Assembly: GCA_032988165.1 (NCBI GenBank) | Contig: JANTQF010000171.1 | Span: 1-64,000 of the forward strand | Length of the DNA: 64,000 bases | Reading direction: 5' to 3' | Origin: Emmonsiellopsis sp. PD_33 | Taxonomy: Eukaryota; Ascomycota; Eurotiomycetes; Onygenales; Ajellomycetaceae | Part shown: piece by piece, positions 23,503 through 36,149 of the stretch | Position numbering within the stretch: position 1 is the first letter of the stretch | How the letters are laid out: each line of letters opens with the position of its first letter | Made by a program: the position numbers and the translations under genes | Notes under the pieces: model-generated | What the model was told of the DNA's origin: nothing | Databases searched by the model: none | Seen by the model: only the letters and a program-made list of their open reading frames with translations

Positions 23503-24958
23503 CTATTCCGCCGCTCCCTCCGCAGTAAGCCTAACAGTAACCACCGCCCTCGACGGCACAGAAACCGAAACCCCCCCCTCCCCCACCGTAACCTCCGTCT
23601 CCGCCACCTCATGCTCATTATCCGTCAAATACCCCTGCGCACCACCGGGCACAAACCCACTAAACGCCACATCCACATCCGCCGCATCCCCCTCATTCGT
23701 AAGCACAACCACCACACTCCCATCCCCATTCACGAACGCGCCCACCCCCACCCCGCCCACCTCCCCGGACGTCTCCACCCGCTTCGCCCCCGGCCTTATG
23801 AACCTCGACCACATCGCAAACGCCCACAGCCTGCCGGACGGAATAACCTCCGTCCCATCGCTCGCGACCAGATACGACGACGCCTGGAACTGATTCACCT
23901 CCACGCCCTCCCAGTACAAATACGCCGACAGGCCCGCGTTGACGATGCCATTGTGCAGCTTGCTCGCCCACGTCATGCCCTCGCAGGGCCCGCCGTTGCT
24001 GTACCAGGTCGTGCACCATTCCGAGTCCAGATCGCAGGCCTCGGTTTCCCAGGTCTTCAGCTGCGTGTCGAGGGGCGTGTCGGGCTCGCCGGTGTAGGTG
24101 TGCGAGGTGATGATGCCGAGGTGTTCTTCCATGTCTTTGGCGACGAGTCGGGCGGTGATTTCGCGGGCGCTGGGCCAGCCCATGGCGTCGCAGCAGGTTA
24201 TGGAGACGTTGGTGAGGCCGGCGGTGGAGAGGGAGTCGTGGAGGATGGGGATGAAGGAGGCGGCTTGGTTGCCGTCGGATTGCATGGAGGAGTATTGGGT
24301 TCTGTGGGGTTTTTACCCTTTCATATTAGTAGGGCGTGTAGATAGATATTTGGAGAGGGGCATCATACACATAATCCGGCTCGTTCAAGAACCCAAGATG
24401 CGTCACAGGAATCCCCTCCTGCGCATAAAACTTGACATACTGCGTCAAATAATCCGCATACATCTCCCTCCAATCTCCAGACTGACAGCTCTTCCCCTCA
24501 ACACCACACAGATACCCACCATTCGCCTCATCCCCATTCGTCTTCATGAAGCCCGGCGCACTCCACGCATCCGCATAGATCGTGCTAACCCCATACTTCA
24601 TCGCCTCCTTACTAAACCACACCTGGCTCGAGTCGCTACCGTCCCAGACATAGTTTGGCTCCGCATCCGGTCCCCCCGGGTTTTCAGGCAGGATGCACTC
24701 CGCGTTGCTTTGGGAGCCGATCCGGTTCCGAATTATGGTGAAGCCGGCGCCAGTTTCGGTGCTGAAGAGGTAGTCTAGTCCCTTCTGCCGTGGCTCGGGG
24801 TTCATTGCCTCGAACTCGGCGGCGCGCGTGAAGGCTTGGGACATGCCGAAGCCGTCTATCTCCTGTAGTGTCGACCCGACATCGACGGTGATGCCTTGGC
24901 CGATGGCTAAACTCAGATGGGTGGCGAGGAGGGTAATTCTGCTGCTGGGGATATGCAT
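23503..24958 (-). CDS. Secreted glycoside hydrolase family 30 enzyme
   Basis: Exons on the minus strand 24958-24369 and 24301-23503 around a 67-bp intron, 462 residues. A signal peptide covers about residues 1-21. The (beta/alpha)8 domain begins VDVGSTLQEIDGFGMSQAFTRAAEF, typical of fungal GH30. The acid/base Glu lies in GFLNEPDYV at the splice junction and the nucleophile in WETEACDLDSEW. The last 90 residues are the beta-sandwich side domain. It most resembles fungal xylan-active GH30 enzymes (subfamily 7-like); activity on beta-1,6-glucan or galactan cannot be excluded. TATATAAA on the minus strand at 25068-25061 lies about 105 bp upstream of the ATG. Confidence 0.9.
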
Positions 24959-26265
24959 CGTGGATGATGACGGGTAAGACCCGGCGTGAGTAAAGTTGTG
25001 ATCTCTGCTAGGCGGAAACAGTCATTTTGCAAATTGTGAAGCAGATGGATCGACAGGTGGTTTATATAGAACTCGGGAGACGTAGTCAAGAGCAGAGCCG
25101 GTCCGTCCATCCATCCCGAGCACGACTTGGATAAAAAGGCATTGTCGGTAGGCGGGGCATTTACCGCTGAAATCGGTACATGGCCCGATTGATGTCAAAT
25201 GAATAGAACAGAAAGAAAGAAAAAAGAAGGCAGATCGCGTTCTTCGCAGTAGAAACCTGGCTAATATAGTTCCATCGATTTTCCAGAAGCCCTTGCAAGA
25301 GTCGGATATTGACTGTGGTCTGTGGATTTAATCCACCACTGATCTTCCAGCGGTGTTTGGGAAACCGTGCAGCCCTTGTTCTACGGCCATTTGATAGAGG
25401 GGGTTTAATCAAAGAGCCGGCGTCAGGCTTTCCCCGGATTATTTGGTCAGGACGGGCTCGTGGACAGGGGGGAGGATCCGAGTCTCGGCGCGCGAGGTTC
25501 AATTGCCGATTTGATATTAACCGTTGGGATTCCCGATTCCTGAAGAAACGAATGCATATTTAGATCACTATATTCGGGAGAAGGTTAGCATAAAATATCC
25601 GCCAGTTGGATTTCTCGGTCTCGTCACGCTCTTCTTGTTGTCCATCCGGACCGAAACGTGTTGGATCGCTTGTTCGAGATAGTTGACGATGCGACCAACG
25701 CTGGGAAGAATCGTGGGTGCCAGATTGATCAATAGCCGCATCTTGGGATAAACATTGATGAAACATTGCCCTACTCCACTGCACCTCACGAACATTCTAG
25801 TTTGCTGGTAGTTTGTAGAATGTCGCGGGAGCCAGTGTCTGAGTCGCCGGCCGGGGGAGATATGTGAAGTTGACAAGGCTATGAGCTATGTATGTATCAA
25901 ACTCCCCTTTATAATGACGTGGGGAAATCAGGAAGACGATGTGAAATAATCTATTATGGTGGATATAAATACATGTAGGAACAGGAGTAGATTCGCAAAT
26001 ATATAGAATAGCGTCATGAGATGTAGATGCGCAATTTCCCTTCGCTGAAGAGAGGACAGATAGTTATAAATGAAGTCGATAGCGGACGCGTATCTGATCT
26101 GCTGGCGGCTTCGAAAATGTAAAGTGTGTGCGCAAAGATGGGTATCAAGAACGAGAACGTTTGGTGATGGGGCAATTCGGGGTCTCCTTGTGGGCACCGT
26201 TGCCCATGCTGGAGAAACAAAGGTCTTGTGCATCCCATTGCAAGCAATAACAAATAGACCATCCT
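24959..26265. other. Intergenic: GH30 promoter and pex2 3' flank
   Basis: About 1.3 kb. Contains the GH30 TATA box (25061-25068). Several short frames on both strands lack domain or splice support. No gene or RNA recognised. Confidence 0.5.
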
Positions 26266-27795
26266 CTATTTAACAGTCTCATTATCAGACTCCACGCTAG
26301 TGTTGTCCGTCATATCCTTCTCAACAGCAGACCACTCGTTTGACTCCTGCATGCTGTCATCCGCATCAGTCATCACAGCTCCGGGCTCAACTCCAGCTTC
26401 CAATTCGTTATCCGGGATGGCCGCGAATCCAACATTCTTCCCATTTGCTGACGAGTGGGGGACGACCTCCTCGAGAACATCCCCATTCCACGGCTTACAT
26501 TGCTTCACGACCTCTCCGCATCGGAGGCAGATCCAGCCTTCACCTTCCTCAGCTTCAAGTTTCTGAGCAATGCATACGAAGCAGTATATACATCCGCACG
26601 GCATGGTCTCGTATGGATTGATGATATCAGTTTGCGCTGATCCGATTATACCACCCGAGGCGCCCGATGCACCTAGTACGTCGCTTTCCGAGGTAGCGGT
26701 CGGATTCTGTTCCTGATAACAAATCGGGCATGTCCGTTCAGGTAGGAAGGCGAGCTCCCCTTCGCCCTTGGGTTGTTCCTCGCCTTCATCGCCAGCCCTT
26801 AGTGAAGACATTGTCTTCCTCCAGGCTCGGGATATCCAGCGCCGCCACCGCCCGATACCGACAAGAGGGAGGAGGAAGAGAAGGAATTCGGTAAATGCGT
26901 GCCACACGAGTTGTCTGTTTAGATATTCAAACGACACCTCGCGACTGACTTGGGTGGAAGGGGGTGCGAGACGCATCCGTAGAACGCGATCGATTAATGT
27001 TCGGTATCGGCCGTTGGAGAGGAAGACGAGGAACGAGATGAAGGCGGCTATCGAGTGGCTGGTTGATACTAGATTCGTGATTCTCGAGTATAGCCGTACT
27101 TGCGGAGATGGCTGGTCATGTCAGGACGCGTGGTTCCGTCTAGAACAGCTGGGGTGTATGAACATACCTCATCGTATCCTCCTTCTTGGTCAATCAGCCA
27201 ACTTTCCCATTTATCCCAAGCATAACGACCTCCGACTGTGAAGAGACCATAGAGTGACTTCTGCCATTTTGTCGGGTCCGAGTGAGTCGGGCCCTTTTTC
27301 CGGCTGTCTGTGTATTTAAGATTCTGCAGGGCTGCTCCGTAGGATGCATTGTGGTCCCATACGGAGAGCTTGAATAGGACCGCCCGCAACGCGAACTGTA
27401 TTTCATGCGTCCAATCTTCTTTGATATGATTCTGAGGGAAACAAGATGTCAGTATCTACAAGCGTAGCACACTGGATATATGGCTCCCATCTTACTCCAA
27501 AGTATTTCAACCCCTCTCCAACCTGGCCCTTGAGCAAGGTCAGGAGTTCCTCGTCCAGCAACTCCGCATCAACCTGGCCAACTCTGAACTCGGGTCTGGT
27601 GCCTTCTCTTCCCTTTATCGTATCCCATAGCAACAGCCCGGTATCAGAGACTCTAGAGAGAGGGTAGGGAAGGTTTCCAATGGCTGCTGGAAGACGGGAG
27701 CTTGGATCGGGGCGTCTGCTGCGGGCTTCGGCGTCGCGGAGTCTGCGGCGTTCCAAAATGCGCTCCTGCGCGGCGGCGAAATTAGTCGGGGTCAT
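26266..27795 (-). CDS. pex2: Peroxin-2 RING E3 ligase
   Basis: Pex2, one of the three membrane RING peroxins (with Pex10 and Pex12) that ubiquitinate the import receptor Pex5 for recycling at the peroxisomal membrane. Exons on the minus strand: 27795-27496, 27431-27168 and 27111-26266, giving 469 residues. Residues about 60-230 show the Pex2/Pex12 helical domain (ending SFLVFLSNGRYRTLIDRV) and several hydrophobic helices. The RING starts near residue 316 with CPICYQ, then PCGCIYCFVCI and WICLRCGE. The usual RING His position is Cys (CGCIYC), which I believe is common in fungal Pex2. The C-terminal 80 residues are acidic and low complexity. For intron 2 the acceptor before CCATCTCCG was chosen because it alone keeps the frame. 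Confidence 0.92.
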
Positions 27796-28019
27796 CGTGG
27801 GATCATTCTTGAGGGACTGGCTATATAGAGAGTGTCATGGAGCAGTAAAGCAATACAATGAGGCTGGGAGCAGCCGACGAGCGTGGAGGAAGAAACAATG
27901 TCGTCGTGATGCTGGATATAGACCTCGGCTGCCGGAGGGTCACATGACGTCGATGTTTGGCGGACTAGATATTGTTTTGACTGACAGTTTTGCTTGGACA
28001 TCTTGATATTGGTCATTTA
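27796..28019. other. pex2 upstream region, edge of AT-rich island
   Basis: Short 5' flank of pex2. The last CpG before the island lies near 27973. The pex2 promoter is therefore within about 200 bp of the Helitron-bearing island. Confidence 0.5.
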
Positions 28020-28259
28020 TAATATGCAATTTATAAACAACAAGTTCCAGTTTACAGCACTGTGCATCCATATGTTGCCTTTTTATTCATCAAGCTATCC
28101 CTTAGCAATTCAAAGTCACATGATCAATTGGAGTCCTACATTAACACCTGTATAAGGCCTGTATAAGGTCTGAACTGAATGAAAAATAACCTTAGAGGTC
28201 AAAAAAAGCCCCTGACCTGCCACAGAATGAGATGCTGTAGGGTAAGCCTATAAAATGCC

Positions 28260-29640
28260 AGATTAGGGGCTAAAGAATAGAACTCTACAACTAAGAATTA
28301 TCTACTTCTTCCTCTTTGAAGACCCTATAAAAAATTTATTAGTATCACTATTAGAAGAAGAAGAAGCATCCTTAATATTAGAGTTCTTCTAGTCATCATT
28401 AGAGGAGATAATAGAGATCTTACCTTCTGAATTTAAACCTCTAGAAGACATTAAAGATTCAGCATCAGATAGAGATAAACTTAGAGAGTGTGACCTCTTT
28501 CTTCTCTTTGAAGACTCTATAACTCAATTTAGTGTATATAGAGGTAGCTTACTTAATGTAACATTCTCATCATCTTTCTCTTTTTCTTTATTAGTATTTA
28601 CTTCTATATCTCCTTTATCTTCAGCAACAGATAATAATATAAGTAAAGATTTTAATGAGGTTGATAGAGATTCATCAGCAAAGAAAGTAGTAACTTAAGA
28701 GACACTTAGAGTTGTAGTGATAGAGACTTTATGCTACTTAATGGCCTTATTATTAGAGGGAAGAAGAAATAAGTTAGTAAATATAAAGTAAAAAACCAGG
28801 TAAGAAGACATACTAAATAGAGGTTATTAAATCAGTAGGGTTAGAGCTAGAGACAGTAGAGACACTAATATTATCTAAGTAGGTAAATTGCTTGATAATC
28901 ATGGTGAGGGATCTCTTCCTTTTATAGGTAAAAAACCTAATAGTATTACTACTAATAGAAATTAAATTTTCAATATATAGTAGAGGGATATAACTCTAAT
29001 ATGAAGATCCTGAGAAGATATAATAAATACTAAAGACTTTAAACTCAGAATATCTATTATTATTGTGGCTCTTATAGATTTTAATGGTAATCTTAAAAAT
29101 ATAATCAAAATAATCAGTAGGCATGTTACAGTAAGTAATATAAATAGTGATAATAGATAAAGATGGGCTATCAGAGCTGATACTAATCCTTATATACTTA
29201 GAGGAATTAATAGCTTTAGAGTCTAACTGAGGATGAAAAGATGAGATTACTATAGTGATATTAAGTATAATAATTATATTAGTTATAGGAATATGCTCTA
29301 CAGCTAGAGTGCTCTCAGCCTAAATGAATATATCCTTCATAAAATTTAGCTAACTAGAGTTATAGATCTAAAGTACTACAGGCAGCTTCAGCTCAACCTC
29401 AAAACCTGAGATGTCATAGAGGATGATAGGGGTAGTAAAGCTGTTAACCTTAATATTTCTATTTAATGAAATATAGCTGCTAAGGTTAGTGATGATAAAA
29501 CTACTAAAGATAAAGATATAAATCTGAAACTAAAACTAAGACATTATAAGAGAGATAGAGAGATATAATAAATTTAATAGAGAGTTAAAAAAAAAGGAGT
29601 AAAGAGGCTAGATATAGATATTGAAATTAAAAGTGAAGAA
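28260..29640 (-). pseudogene. Second decayed frame in the Helitron island, unknown
   Basis: On the minus strand a long frame can be followed with stops mostly at Gln/Trp-like positions. It has a hydrophobic beta-rich first part, for example TTPIILYDISGFEVELKLPV near 29.43 kb, and a Ser-rich, basic C-terminus (SSKRRKRSHSLSLSLSDAE near 28.5 kb). It lies downstream of the helicase in the same orientation, so it may be an accessory Helitron ORF or a captured gene. No family recognised. Confidence 0.4.
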
Positions 29641-30149
29641 CTTTAGAATAAATTATATTATTTATAATCTAATGGTGATTCACATTACTTATAAACATCA
29701 AAATCTAATGGCAATTCATAGCATGTGAGAGAGCAATGTAAAGCTGACTATATGAGAAAATCAAATCTTGAAGATTAATTTTAATATGGCTGAGTAATTA
29801 ACTTTGTGATTTGTTAATTATCAATTTATCATTGCAAAAGCAAGCTGTATAAGGAACTGAAGCTAAACTATTATAACTATAAAATCCTTTATATTACTTG
29901 ATAATTTAATTTAATATAGAAGCTGCATCTTACTATTAAATAGCTTACTATCTAATTAGATCTTCAGATACTGAGATGAATAAGCAAGAAGAATCATGTG
30001 AGATCTATTATAAATACTATGCTATAGATTTAGATTATACATACACATGAGAGATATATCTTATTTGATTTATAAAATTAAAGGCTGAATTAATAGAGCA
30101 TTCTAAGCATACATAAATTTCTATGTAACCTTATGATGCTAATCATTGT

Positions 30150-33100
30150 TCTGTTTACTTACATTAACTGACAGGTATTTAATAGGCTTACTAGGCAGAT
30201 AATTCAGAAGATTCTTATTGAGCCAAGTAATAGTATTATTAGTAGGTATGAGGATTGCCTGACCTTGAAAGTAACCTTTTTAATAGAATTAATCCTGTAG
30301 ATCTAGATATATCTAATTAATAAACTCATTAATCTTAGAGGTTTAATATAATTTAGGGGAAATTAACTAATAATTCTAAAGAGCTACATCATGTGACATG
30401 CTAATCAACCAATCTGCAAAGAATCTATCTTTAGAAGTAACAATTAAGAGATGTATGTTCTAATAAAAATGAAGTGTATAGAGAGAGAATTAAATCTTAG
30501 CATACTATATGCAGGCATCTACAGTGTTATCCTGCATATCATGGAGGATAATAGGTAAGATCTACTGAAAGTCACCACTAAAAACAGTTAGAATGCTACT
30601 GAAGTCATTGCCATTCTCAGGTAAATTAGCCTGAAGATTATAGAGAGTTTAATTAACTACATTAAAGATATAGCAGTAAGTTATTAGAGTTTCATCTCAG
30701 ATGATAAGGGAGATTCAGTGAAGAAGCTCAGTTAGCTGGATACCACATAATATGTTGCAAGTTAATATAGGTAAGATGTTAATAAAAATATAGAAGTACT
30801 TATAGGCAGTGTGATTATCAGAAAGAAGCTAAGTAATAATGCCTGTACTAATAATATAAAGTATGATCTGATCTAGAGATTATAGGTGATTAATAAGAAT
30901 GTTATAGATAAATATCTTATTTATTTCATTAGAATCATTAAGGAAGAATATTATGTTATAGAGATTAGTATTCAAAGCTATAAGAATAGTATTATAAATT
31001 AAATATTAATTCATATTAAACTGGGCTTTATATTCCTCAGCTCTGACAGCTAGCACTTAATGATTATAAGTAAGCTTCTGTGTGATTAGAAGATTGCTAT
31101 CCTTCTTCAGCTCTTACTCATAATGTAGCTCTAGCAGGCCTCAGATTTGAATATTCTCTAGCTTAAGGCCCTCTCAGGTAAGCCCCTTTCAGATAAGATA
31201 AAGTCTGTAGTTGATGACCAACTCATAGAGGATTTAATCATCAGGTAGATTATAGGAGTAGGCTTTAAGAATGAAGTTCAGATCATTAGTAAATAAGGTT
31301 GAAAAATAAGCTCAAATGTTAGTAATAGACAGCAAGTTAGTATAGGTGATAGTAGATATTAATATTCTCTGAAGCATTCCTTTAGTTTTCATCTCTAAAG
31401 TCTTCTTGAAGGTATATTTCTACTTATTATCATGCTGAATGATGCCTCTCATGTAGCAGGCCTCTTAAAAAGTATCCTATTTAATGCTAGTAACTGTCAG
31501 TAGGTCATTGAAAGATTTAGACCCTCTTAGAATAATGAGTAAATAGTATAAATAGTATATATTATTATAAAAAGATATAAGAGAGTATATTTACTTTATA
31601 ACATTACTAATAGAATGCTCCTTCTGATGCTTTCAGCACAGATTCTTTAAGTCCCAGGTGAAATAATATGGTATATCATAGTATAGATAGGTAGACCCAG
31701 GATTATCATGATTATACTTAAAGAAAGTAAGTAAGTAAGATGTCTGGCTGTCAAGGCAGTTAAGAGTAATCTTACAGGGCTCCTCAGAGTCATACATAAT
31801 ATGATATCTGTCTAGAAGATGAATAATGAGGCCTATATTCTTAGAGTAATAATCCTTTACATTGAAGCTTAGAGTTTATTAGGTTATCTTAGTATAATTA
31901 ATGTAGTAACCTAGGTAATACTCATGAATCTTATTGTTACCCACATTAAAACTAATGATAGCACAGTTAGAACTCTTTATAATATATTTATAAAGATATT
32001 TAACTGTAGAGATATCAACATAGTATTCAATATTAATATGAGCCTTATACCTTCAAGTTAAATAAGAGTTATGAGAGATAATCTATTTATTGTCAATCTT
32101 AATAGGGTTAGCTTTATTCAAGTTGTAGGTAAAGTAATAGCTGCTCTCATAATAATAGTACTAAGGATATTATAATTAGCAGATAGTTATCTTCTCAGTG
32201 AAAGGCTTAGAGAATCACTTAATGTAATGAATCTCACCATTAATATTCCTCTTATAATAGGAAGTATTAGGGTTGAAATGCAGATCATAGAGCCTATACA
32301 GTAGCTATTTAATAATAATATTATAGAGTAACTACCCCTCTAGCTCCTCAGAATTTAGTACCTCAGCAGATATAATGTCATCTATTCTCTCAATGAAATG
32401 CAGGTCATCTTCCAGCCAGTATAGAATGTAAGAGTAAGATAGTCCTCTCTTCTAATACTTAATTATCTGAATATAGGTAATATATTTACCTAGAATATCA
32501 TCCTTGATCTTACAAAGCAGGGTCTGATTCTTCATATTAAAGACCCTAGCAATCAAATCAGATTAGTTATTTCAATACTATATAGACTTTCTATTATCAT
32601 TATAGAGAAGCTCAGACTGAATCTCCTCCTACTCAGAGTTCACAGTGAAGATAATAAACAGAGCAGGCTTGTAGAAGTGACACATTAAAGTCATGAAACT
32701 CTAATAGGTATTTTAATAATGATAGGACTCTTTAATAAATCAAGTAGATAATATACTATGACTGATATTACTAACATCAGTATTATTCTACATCTGAAGC
32801 TGAGAAGGACCATAGAGATCTATATAAAGCTTCAACTAGTTATAAAGATGAAATTTGAGTTTAGAGTTATTAATAGCCAGCTACATGTTTAGCAGCTACT
32901 GCTGGAAGAGGAACTAGCTATGATGAGAAAAATTAAAGAAATTAGCATGAGTATAAAGCTGATAGTAATAGAACTAGGTGATAGTTAGATTCTTATACTT
33001 GCAAGGTATGCCTAAAAAATAGAAAGTTAGTTAGTAAATCAAAACATCAAGATATATATAAGGCAGAACTAACCTCTAGCTATCAAATCACCTAGAGTTA

Positions 33101-34800
33101 TATGATATGAATAGCTAAATCCTTCAGCAGAGTAGAATAGAGCATATGCTAAAGAAAAGAAGAGAGGATGCTGAAAATAAATGAAGATATAAAGATAAGC
33201 TATTAAATTTAATGTAGGGCTTATTATTATAAATTCTGAGGAAGACCTCATAAAATTCAAAGTCAGATCATCCTCTTAGAGCCCCTGAAGTGCAACCTAA
33301 TAGCTTAACAGGTCCTTAGTAATAAAAGTCTGATAGAGATAGAGACACACATTCTTATAATTAATATTAGAGAATTTATGGGTCATATCAGGCATGAATA
33401 GAATAAGCTTATTAATAGTAATAAATAGGTCATAATGATGCCTTTCATTCTTATTTGACATAAAATGAAGGAAAGAATTTAAATGTAGATAAGAAGACTC
33501 ATTAGCATCATCATATAGAACATTCTTGGCCTGATAGAGGACACTAATAAAGGGGTTATTCAAATAGATATAGGCATCAAGCAAGGCAATAATCTCATAC
33601 TATCTGAGCTTGAAATCTCAACCTCAAATATGATCCCAGACAGCCTTCTAGAGATTAAGAAAATAAAGCTGAGTAAAAGTAGTAAAGCTCATATCTGCCT
33701 CCAACAGCCCCATTATGTGGTAGATATTGCCCTGAACCTGCATGATATATAGATACTCACTAGCTGAAAAATGAGAGGAGGATTTAAAACTAATAGAGAT
33801 AAATAATAATAATAAATTAATTAAATGTATATTCTAGAAGAAGAAAGATGATAGCTCATAGACCTCAAAGAAAAGAGAGTAAATAATAGACTTTTTAATA
33901 AGCTTAGATATAAAAGAGGAAGTAAAGGTAATCCCCCTATTCTTATAATAGTTAGTATAACTCTGAGAATGTTTTATCTTAAGTAACTTAGAAGCTCAGA
34001 ATAAAGTGCCACACACAGAACAGGCCCTATTTATATACCTAAAATCCAGAAGTTCTTAGCAGGTAACATTAGATAATAATGTGAGAACAGATAGAATACC
34101 AGACATAGAGTAAATAGAGTATTAAATGACATCTATATTAACTGCTAGAGGATTATTGAAATACTAAAGATAGATATTACAAGTAAGATATGAAAAAGCA
34201 CTTTAAGGCCCCTCATTATTATGATAGTTCAGATAATAACTGAACTAACTGTCAGAAAGAGGCCTAAAACTATAACCCCTACAGTAATAAATAATAGTAA
34301 TGCCTTAGTAGTTCTAATAGTATCTCTCATAATGATTTAATAAAGAGACCTCACACACAATACACTTAATAATTACTCTAGCCCTAACTTCCTTCTTACA
34401 GGCAGTATAATAATTACTTCAGCAGTCAGATAAAGGTTTAAAGCTACAGTTAGTACAGAGTGGAAGCATCTAAGTAATAGTAGTAGCATTAGGTCTAATC
34501 AGAGCCCTATAGGTAGCTTAACACCTATTACAATACTTATAATAGGAGTTCAGAAGCTGATAATAATAATTCAAGTAGATATAGCTCTCATCTGAGGTAG
34601 ATTCAAAGAAAATAGATATTAGAGAAATAGCTGTTCTGATTAAATTTAAATACATTAAATACTAAGTATATTAAGAATTAATGATATATTACTTGTAGTA
34701 GCTATTGCAAGTATGATGAGAAATGAGAGTCTAAACTGATAATAATATAAAACTTAGAAGGGTCTTAAATATAGAAACTGAAGGAGGAAAAGACATTAAA
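30150..34800 (-). pseudogene. Dead Helitron Rep / Pif1-type helicase
   Basis: Order along the minus strand: Cys-containing N-terminus (34.8-34.35 kb, CKKEVRARVIIKCIVCE), Helitron-like N domain with MQVQGNIYHIMGLLE (about 33.75 kb), Rep domain (about 32.8-31.95 kb), then Pif1-like helicase (about 31.0-30.15 kb). In the Rep domain the HUH metal motif of the family is now GLSYSYILYW (about 32413-32452): both His read as Tyr. The downstream catalytic Tyr region KYLYKYIIK is kept (about 31985-32020). The helicase Walker A is destroyed (SNEINKIFIY, about 30900-30970), but FSGDFQ-stop-ILPII (30549-30590) and ILIPTNNTITWLN (about 30230) identify it. Dozens of in-frame stops. The element cannot code for an active protein. 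Confidence 0.88.
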
Positions 34801-36149
34801 TTTATCATAAAGAAAATAGAAGATAAAGGAACTTAGAAAGGTAGAATAATAGAAGATATAATAATAAAAAGTAAGAAGTAATATTTAAATGAAGATAAAG
34901 TAAGATGAATAAAGATATAGATAGTAAAAAGTATAAAAAATAGTAGATAATGAAAGAGACTAATAAAGAGTAGTAGATAATAGAATATATATATACATAT
35001 TAAATAAAGATATTAATGAATTCAACTTAAAATAACTCTATAAATCTCATAATTCTACAAATGAAATTAATAATCCAATGCTAATGCTAAGAATGTGGAG
35101 AGGCAGCAGTCTAAAACTAAAAAGAGAAAAGAAATTAGTAGTGAATGATTAAGAGATGAAATTCATAAAGAGAGTATGTAGTATATAGATATATAAAGAA
35201 TGTTAGAACTAATAAAAATAATAAAAGAAATAATTAAAATATTAATTCATTTCATACATCTAATGATTACAGACTTCATACTCAGCTCATTATGATAATT
35301 AAGTGGACATAGCAGGTAAGAAAGGGACAGACTGTATAGGTAGCATCAGAATGATTAATAAAGCTATAGAGATAGATTATACTGATACTACTAGTACAGT
35401 AGTAAACTATATTAGTAGTACTAATCTAGCAGGCAAAATAGGAATAGATGGCACTATAATAGCTAATTAAGTAGCCTTATCTACCTGTTCAGATCTTAGA
35501 GTGTTAATGAAATTAATAGGAAGCCTGGAACCTAGAATGTTATTAAGAGCATTATAATAAGAGATACTGAAAGAATCCTAAATAACTACTAAAGATAGTA
35601 AAAAAACAGATAGATTAAAGATTAAGTAGTGCTTAGAGGATAATAGAGGATGCTCAGCAGGGAGGATAAACATGGCAACAGTGCAGACATATAAGATATA
35701 TATATACAGTAAAGAGGTGAAACATGTAGGATGTTGAGGATAGAAGGAAAGGAGGAGGTTAGGGTAGAGGGACCAAAGCACACCATGTGATCAAAAGGCA
35801 GTGAGCAAAAGGACACTAAAATATGAGTATTTTGCTGATGTTCCCTCACTGAGATACTGTTCTGCTGACCCAACCAAGAACATACATATATGATAAACTA
35901 CCCTTCCAGGGCAGAATAACAAGAAACCAAACTGAAATATCCAGAAATACACACATCACACCCCTTAAATATGCCAGCAGCTCCCGCCCGCCAAGCCCGC
36001 TCCAACCACTAAGTTAAACCTCAGTGACATCGATGGTGGGGTGGACAGTCAACTTCGACAACACAACGCCATGGCACGCCTTTTCTCTCTTCTGCGCTTC
36101 TCTCACCACTGACGCGATACGGCTGGACACTGGCCTCAGCAGCTGAGCC

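Larger units (their letters stand above)
28020..35980 (-). mobile_element. AT-rich island containing a decayed Helitron
   Basis: About 8 kb of very AT-rich sequence in which I saw no CpG between roughly 27975 and 35985. The central part encodes, on the minus strand, a Helitron Rep-helicase (next entry). I could not find convincing Helitron termini (5' TC, 3' hairpin plus CTRR), so the limits given are those of the composition change. Other repeats may be nested at 28.2-29.65 kb and 34.8-35.98 kb. Confidence 0.7.

Noticed and set aside
23611..24345. A 244-codon plus-strand frame with many Arg, Pro and His residues
   Set aside because: It lies exactly opposite the GH30 second exon, whose codon bias leaves the antisense frame open. 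No domain and biased composition.
28020..28060. Helitron 3' terminus at the left edge of the island
   Set aside because: I looked for a CTRR end (YYAG on the plus strand) with an adjacent hairpin near 27.97-28.05 kb and found no convincing one; the composition edge was used instead.
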